Source of the DNA: Symbiodinium natans
Taxonomy: Eukaryota > Sar > Dinophyceae > Suessiales > Symbiodiniaceae
DNA: 15,000 nt
Direction: 5' to 3'
NCBI GenBank assembly: GCA_905221605.1
Contig: CAJNDS010002390.1
Location: 776,113 to 791,112, forward strand
Shown here: positions 13,395 through 15,000 of the stretch, in pieces
How positions within the stretch are numbered: position 1 is the first letter of the stretch
How the letters are laid out: each line of letters opens with the position of its first letter
Program-made: the position numbers and the translations under genes
The notes under the pieces: model-generated
Databases searched by the model: none
What the model saw: only the letters and a program-made list of their open reading frames with translations
Told to the model about the DNA's origin: nothing

Positions 13395-13590
13395 TTCACA
13401 CGCTTTCCATCTTCGTTGCCTTTTCTCTTTCGCCCTTTCCCTTTTTCAGTCTTTTCCTCTTTCCCCCTCTTCCCTATTCCCTCTTTGCTCTTTGCTTCTT
13501 TCCCTTTGCCCTCCTTCCCCTCTTTCCCCCTCTTTCTCCTCTCTCGCCCTCTCCGTCTCCCGCGCCCTGTCCCTCACTTTCTCTTCCATT
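13395..13590 (+). repeat. Homopyrimidine tract
   Basis: About 190 nt of nearly pure C/T on the + strand in the intron after x45. Long open frames here are low-complexity artefacts. Triplex-capable DNA in principle. Confidence 0.85.
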
Positions 13591-13594
13591 CAAG

Positions 13595-13722
13595 GGTACA
13601 TATGCATGTGTACATATACAATTACATACTTATTTATACACACATACACACATACACATACATACATACAAACATACAGAGATACAGACATACAGACATA
13701 CATACAGACAGACAGACATACA
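13595..13722 (+). repeat. ATAC/CACATA/CAGA microsatellite
   Basis: Tandem TACA, CACATACA and ACAGACAT words directly following the pyrimidine tract. Confidence 0.85.
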
Positions 13723-13874
13723 TCATTGTAGAGATGTACTGCGTGTTCAATTCTGAACGATAGCCTGTATGGATGTTTATTGCCAATAAGTATATCCATA
13801 TAGTTGTATCTTTACATGCATCCTGATTTATTCATCTGTTCCAATCGCGCTGTTTGTGTTGTTTTAGGATCTAG

Positions 13875-13990
13875 GGTTCCGCGGCCCGTGTGCTGCACAT
13901 GCCCTTGGAGGGGTGTATTGCAGGTGGACATCAGCCGCAATAGCTCGTACGAGTCGGGTTTCGACCAGTCCGAGCAGCTGAAGAATTCCA
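13875..13990 (+). CDS. Exon x46
   Basis: Acceptor GGATCTAG|G (a later one, TTGCAG| at 13923, is possible); reads VPRPVCCTCPWRGVLQ then VDISRNSSYESGFDQSEQLK and NS; donor A|GTAAGC, a strong canonical donor. Phase 1 out, as x47 needs. Confidence 0.6.
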
Positions 13991-14021
13991 GTAAGCCCAG
14001 GACTTTAAGACCTGGTTACAG

Positions 14022-14059
14022 TACAGGCTGAAGCAGCTTGGGTTGAGGCTTTGCAAAAA
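14022..14059 (+). CDS. Exon x47
   Basis: Acceptor GGTTACAG|TA; reads QAEAAWVEALQK; donor AAA|GCAAAGG. 'E..W.EALQKA' resembles the C-terminal helix of PH domains with its conserved Trp, but the rest of that fold was not identified, so the resemblance is only suggestive. Confidence 0.55.
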
Positions 14060-14122
14060 GCAAAGGAATAAGGTCGAGGAGAAAGCTTCGTAATCGAGGG
14101 TTTCGAGGGCTTGCGGTTGTAG

Positions 14123-14218
14123 GGATGGTACATCCAGAAACATAACGTCACTTGGTATTGCCCAATGGTTTGCGTGTGCCGTAGCAGTCTCCTAGTTGAT
14201 CCAGGCCGTATCGCGTTG
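14123..14218 (+). CDS. Exon x48, donor at a family-D terminus
   Basis: 96 nt, phase 0 in and out; acceptor GTTGTAG|GGA; reads GWYIQKHNVTWYCPMVCVCR then SSLLVDPGRIAL; donor TTG|GCTACTAG, which is the first base pair step of element D2. Confidence 0.5.
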
Positions 14219-14328
14219 GCTACTAGTTGCTTAAGAACCCCCCCCAAACAACAGACAAATAACAATCCCTATATTACCCTTACAAGAAAGAATCTGTTTT
14301 TGTGTTTTTTGGGGGGGTTCTTAAGCAA
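14219..14328 (+). mobile_element. Family-D TIR element D2, left end is a 5' splice site
   Basis: Left GCTACTAG then TTGCTTAAGAACCCCCCC (14227-), right GGGGGGGTTCTTAAGCAA (14311-14328): 18 bp pair perfectly. The interior AAATAACAATCC matches D1. The GC at 14219-14220 is the donor for x48. To the right there is a G-tract (14337-14362). Confidence 0.6.
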
Positions 14329-14437
14329 TTGGTCCTTGGGGGGGGGTGGGGGGTGGGGGGGCATTGAACCCTAGCCCCAGCCCTAAACCAGGTCTCGGCG
14401 CGAAACTCATGAGGTCTCAAGGGTCTGCACCGTTCAG

Positions 14438-14502
14438 GCACGCCAGACTTCATCACCCCGGCACGGTGCAGCTATGCCTCTTGATCGGAAACCAGATCAC
14501 AA
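14438..14502 (+). CDS. Exon candidate x49
   Basis: GTTCAG|GCA to CACAA|GTGCAT; the phase-compatible frame reads ARQTSSPRHGAAMPLDRKPD. A longer frame over 14346-14642 (LGAKLMRSQGSAPFRHARL..., 98 codons to TGA) is also open but crosses a CCCTCAA repeat; either may be real. Confidence 0.35.
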
Positions 14503-14563
14503 GTGCATGCCGCTTTCAAGAGCTTAAACCCTCAACCCTCAACCTTCTGCGTGCTGTCCTCAG

Positions 14564-14589
14564 ACATGTTGTCACGTTGGCTTCAAAGG
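14564..14589 (+). CDS. Exon candidate x50
   Basis: Good pyrimidine-rich acceptor GCTGTCCTCAG|A; reads HVVTLASK; donor G|GCCGCA. Short. Confidence 0.3.
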
Positions 14590-14670
14590 GCCGCATAACC
14601 ACCCTCCATGAAGTTTGTTATAGAACTTTTGTGTCAAAATGAGACAGTGTGGCGAAGACTCAATGACGAC

Positions 14671-14861
14671 CCATATATATATATGTACATATATAAATAT
14701 AAATATAAATAAATGTATATATATATATATATAACTGGCTATCCCCCCCCCCCACCCCTGCGTTTTCGCTAGGTTGGCTTAGGGTTCCGGTTCCGGGCCA
14801 GCGCTCAGCCCTTGTCACGCTTCTGGCTTTCATTCCTTTTTAGGGTTTAGAGCTTTTATAC

Positions 14862-14892
<31 letters not shown>

Positions 14893-14938
14893 CATATATA
14901 TATACATAATATATACATATATATATATACACATATAT
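14671..14938 (+). repeat. (TA)n/(TATACA)n blocks around a small unique island
   Basis: AT microsatellites at 14671-14733 and 14859-14938. The GC-rich island between (14766-14846) may hold an exon after GGGCCAG| (SALVTLLAF or CHASG frames), not resolvable. Confidence 0.75.
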
Positions 14939-14971
14939 GTGTTTTTTCTGCTTGGTTGCGGTTTGACTAAG

Positions 14972-15000
14972 GACATGGCTGCGCTTCTAGGGGGCCCAAC
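14972..15000 (+). CDS. Exon candidate x51, cut by window end
   Basis: GACTAAG|GAC; reads DMAALLGGP up to the end of the window. GC-rich after an AT-rich intron, as for other exons. Confidence 0.35.

Noticed and set aside
13380-13763. Plus-strand 127- and 113-codon open frames
   Set aside because: They run through the pyrimidine tract and TACA microsatellite (Phe/Pro/Ser then Tyr/Thr/His runs); no coding character.
1-15000. Chromosome-end telomere
   Set aside because: Arrays are short, occur in both orientations and are flanked by unique coding-like DNA on each side, so they are interstitial.
1-15000. Dinoflagellate spliced-leader gene or relict
   Set aside because: No match to the conserved spliced-leader core was seen on either strand by eye.

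Overview
**Organism.** The window looks like nuclear DNA of a microbial eukaryote, most likely a dinoflagellate (Symbiodiniaceae/Suessiales-like). The evidence is abundant TTTAGGG/CCCTAAA repeats in both orientations, very short exons separated by repeat-filled introns, and apparent 5' splice sites that are about half GC and half GT with AG acceptors. This is inferred from sequence style; no marker gene was seen. There is no sign of bacterial, organellar or viral genes, rRNA, tRNA or CRISPR.

**Coding content.** No open reading frame longer than about 130 codons exists, and the long ones lie in low-complexity DNA. Between the repeat blocks there are about 50 islands of 15-130 nt that read as protein-like peptides, all on the + strand. 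Most are bounded by AG on the left and GT or GC on the right. From about 275 to 9989 roughly 32 of them can be joined with compatible codon phase, which suggests one large gene (or very few genes). Its start carries a BTB/BACK-like segment (275-772). Around 5298-7732 the joined peptide resembles armadillo/HEAT-type helical repeats. From 10.1 to 15 kb there are more exon candidates, with good local chains at 11227-11924 and 12840-14218, but their continuity with the first part is unresolved. Boundaries were chosen by eye using splice dinucleotides and phase, so phase agreement is supportive but partly circular.

**What fills the introns.** (1) More than 20 interstitial telomere-type arrays, in both orientations, some drifted into variants (TTGAGGG, CTTTAGGG, TTTTAGGG, CCCCTAAA, CCCTAAG). 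Several arrays abut exons and provide the splice dinucleotides themselves, e.g. exon|GTTTAGGG. One 85-bp GC-AG intron is almost pure TTTAGGG and is flanked by a 12-bp duplication. (2) Four families of short terminal-inverted-repeat elements, called A-D here. In several copies the right terminus is the 3' splice site of the next exon, the behaviour expected of introners (intron-generating transposons). (3) AT, CA/TACA and GA microsatellites and homopurine/homopyrimidine tracts.

**Layout.** 1-234 telomeric array; 239-1873 BTB/BACK-like start and following exons; 1874-2558 long intron; 2559-5402 exon-dense part with a family-A element as an exact intron; 5403-6633 long AT-rich intron; 6634-9989 exons with the largest arrays and families A, B and D; 9990-12636 scattered exon candidates, family C elements and a GA tract; 12840-14218 second good exon chain ending at a family-D element; 14219-15000 possible exons, G-tracts and AT repeats, with an exon candidate running off the window end.
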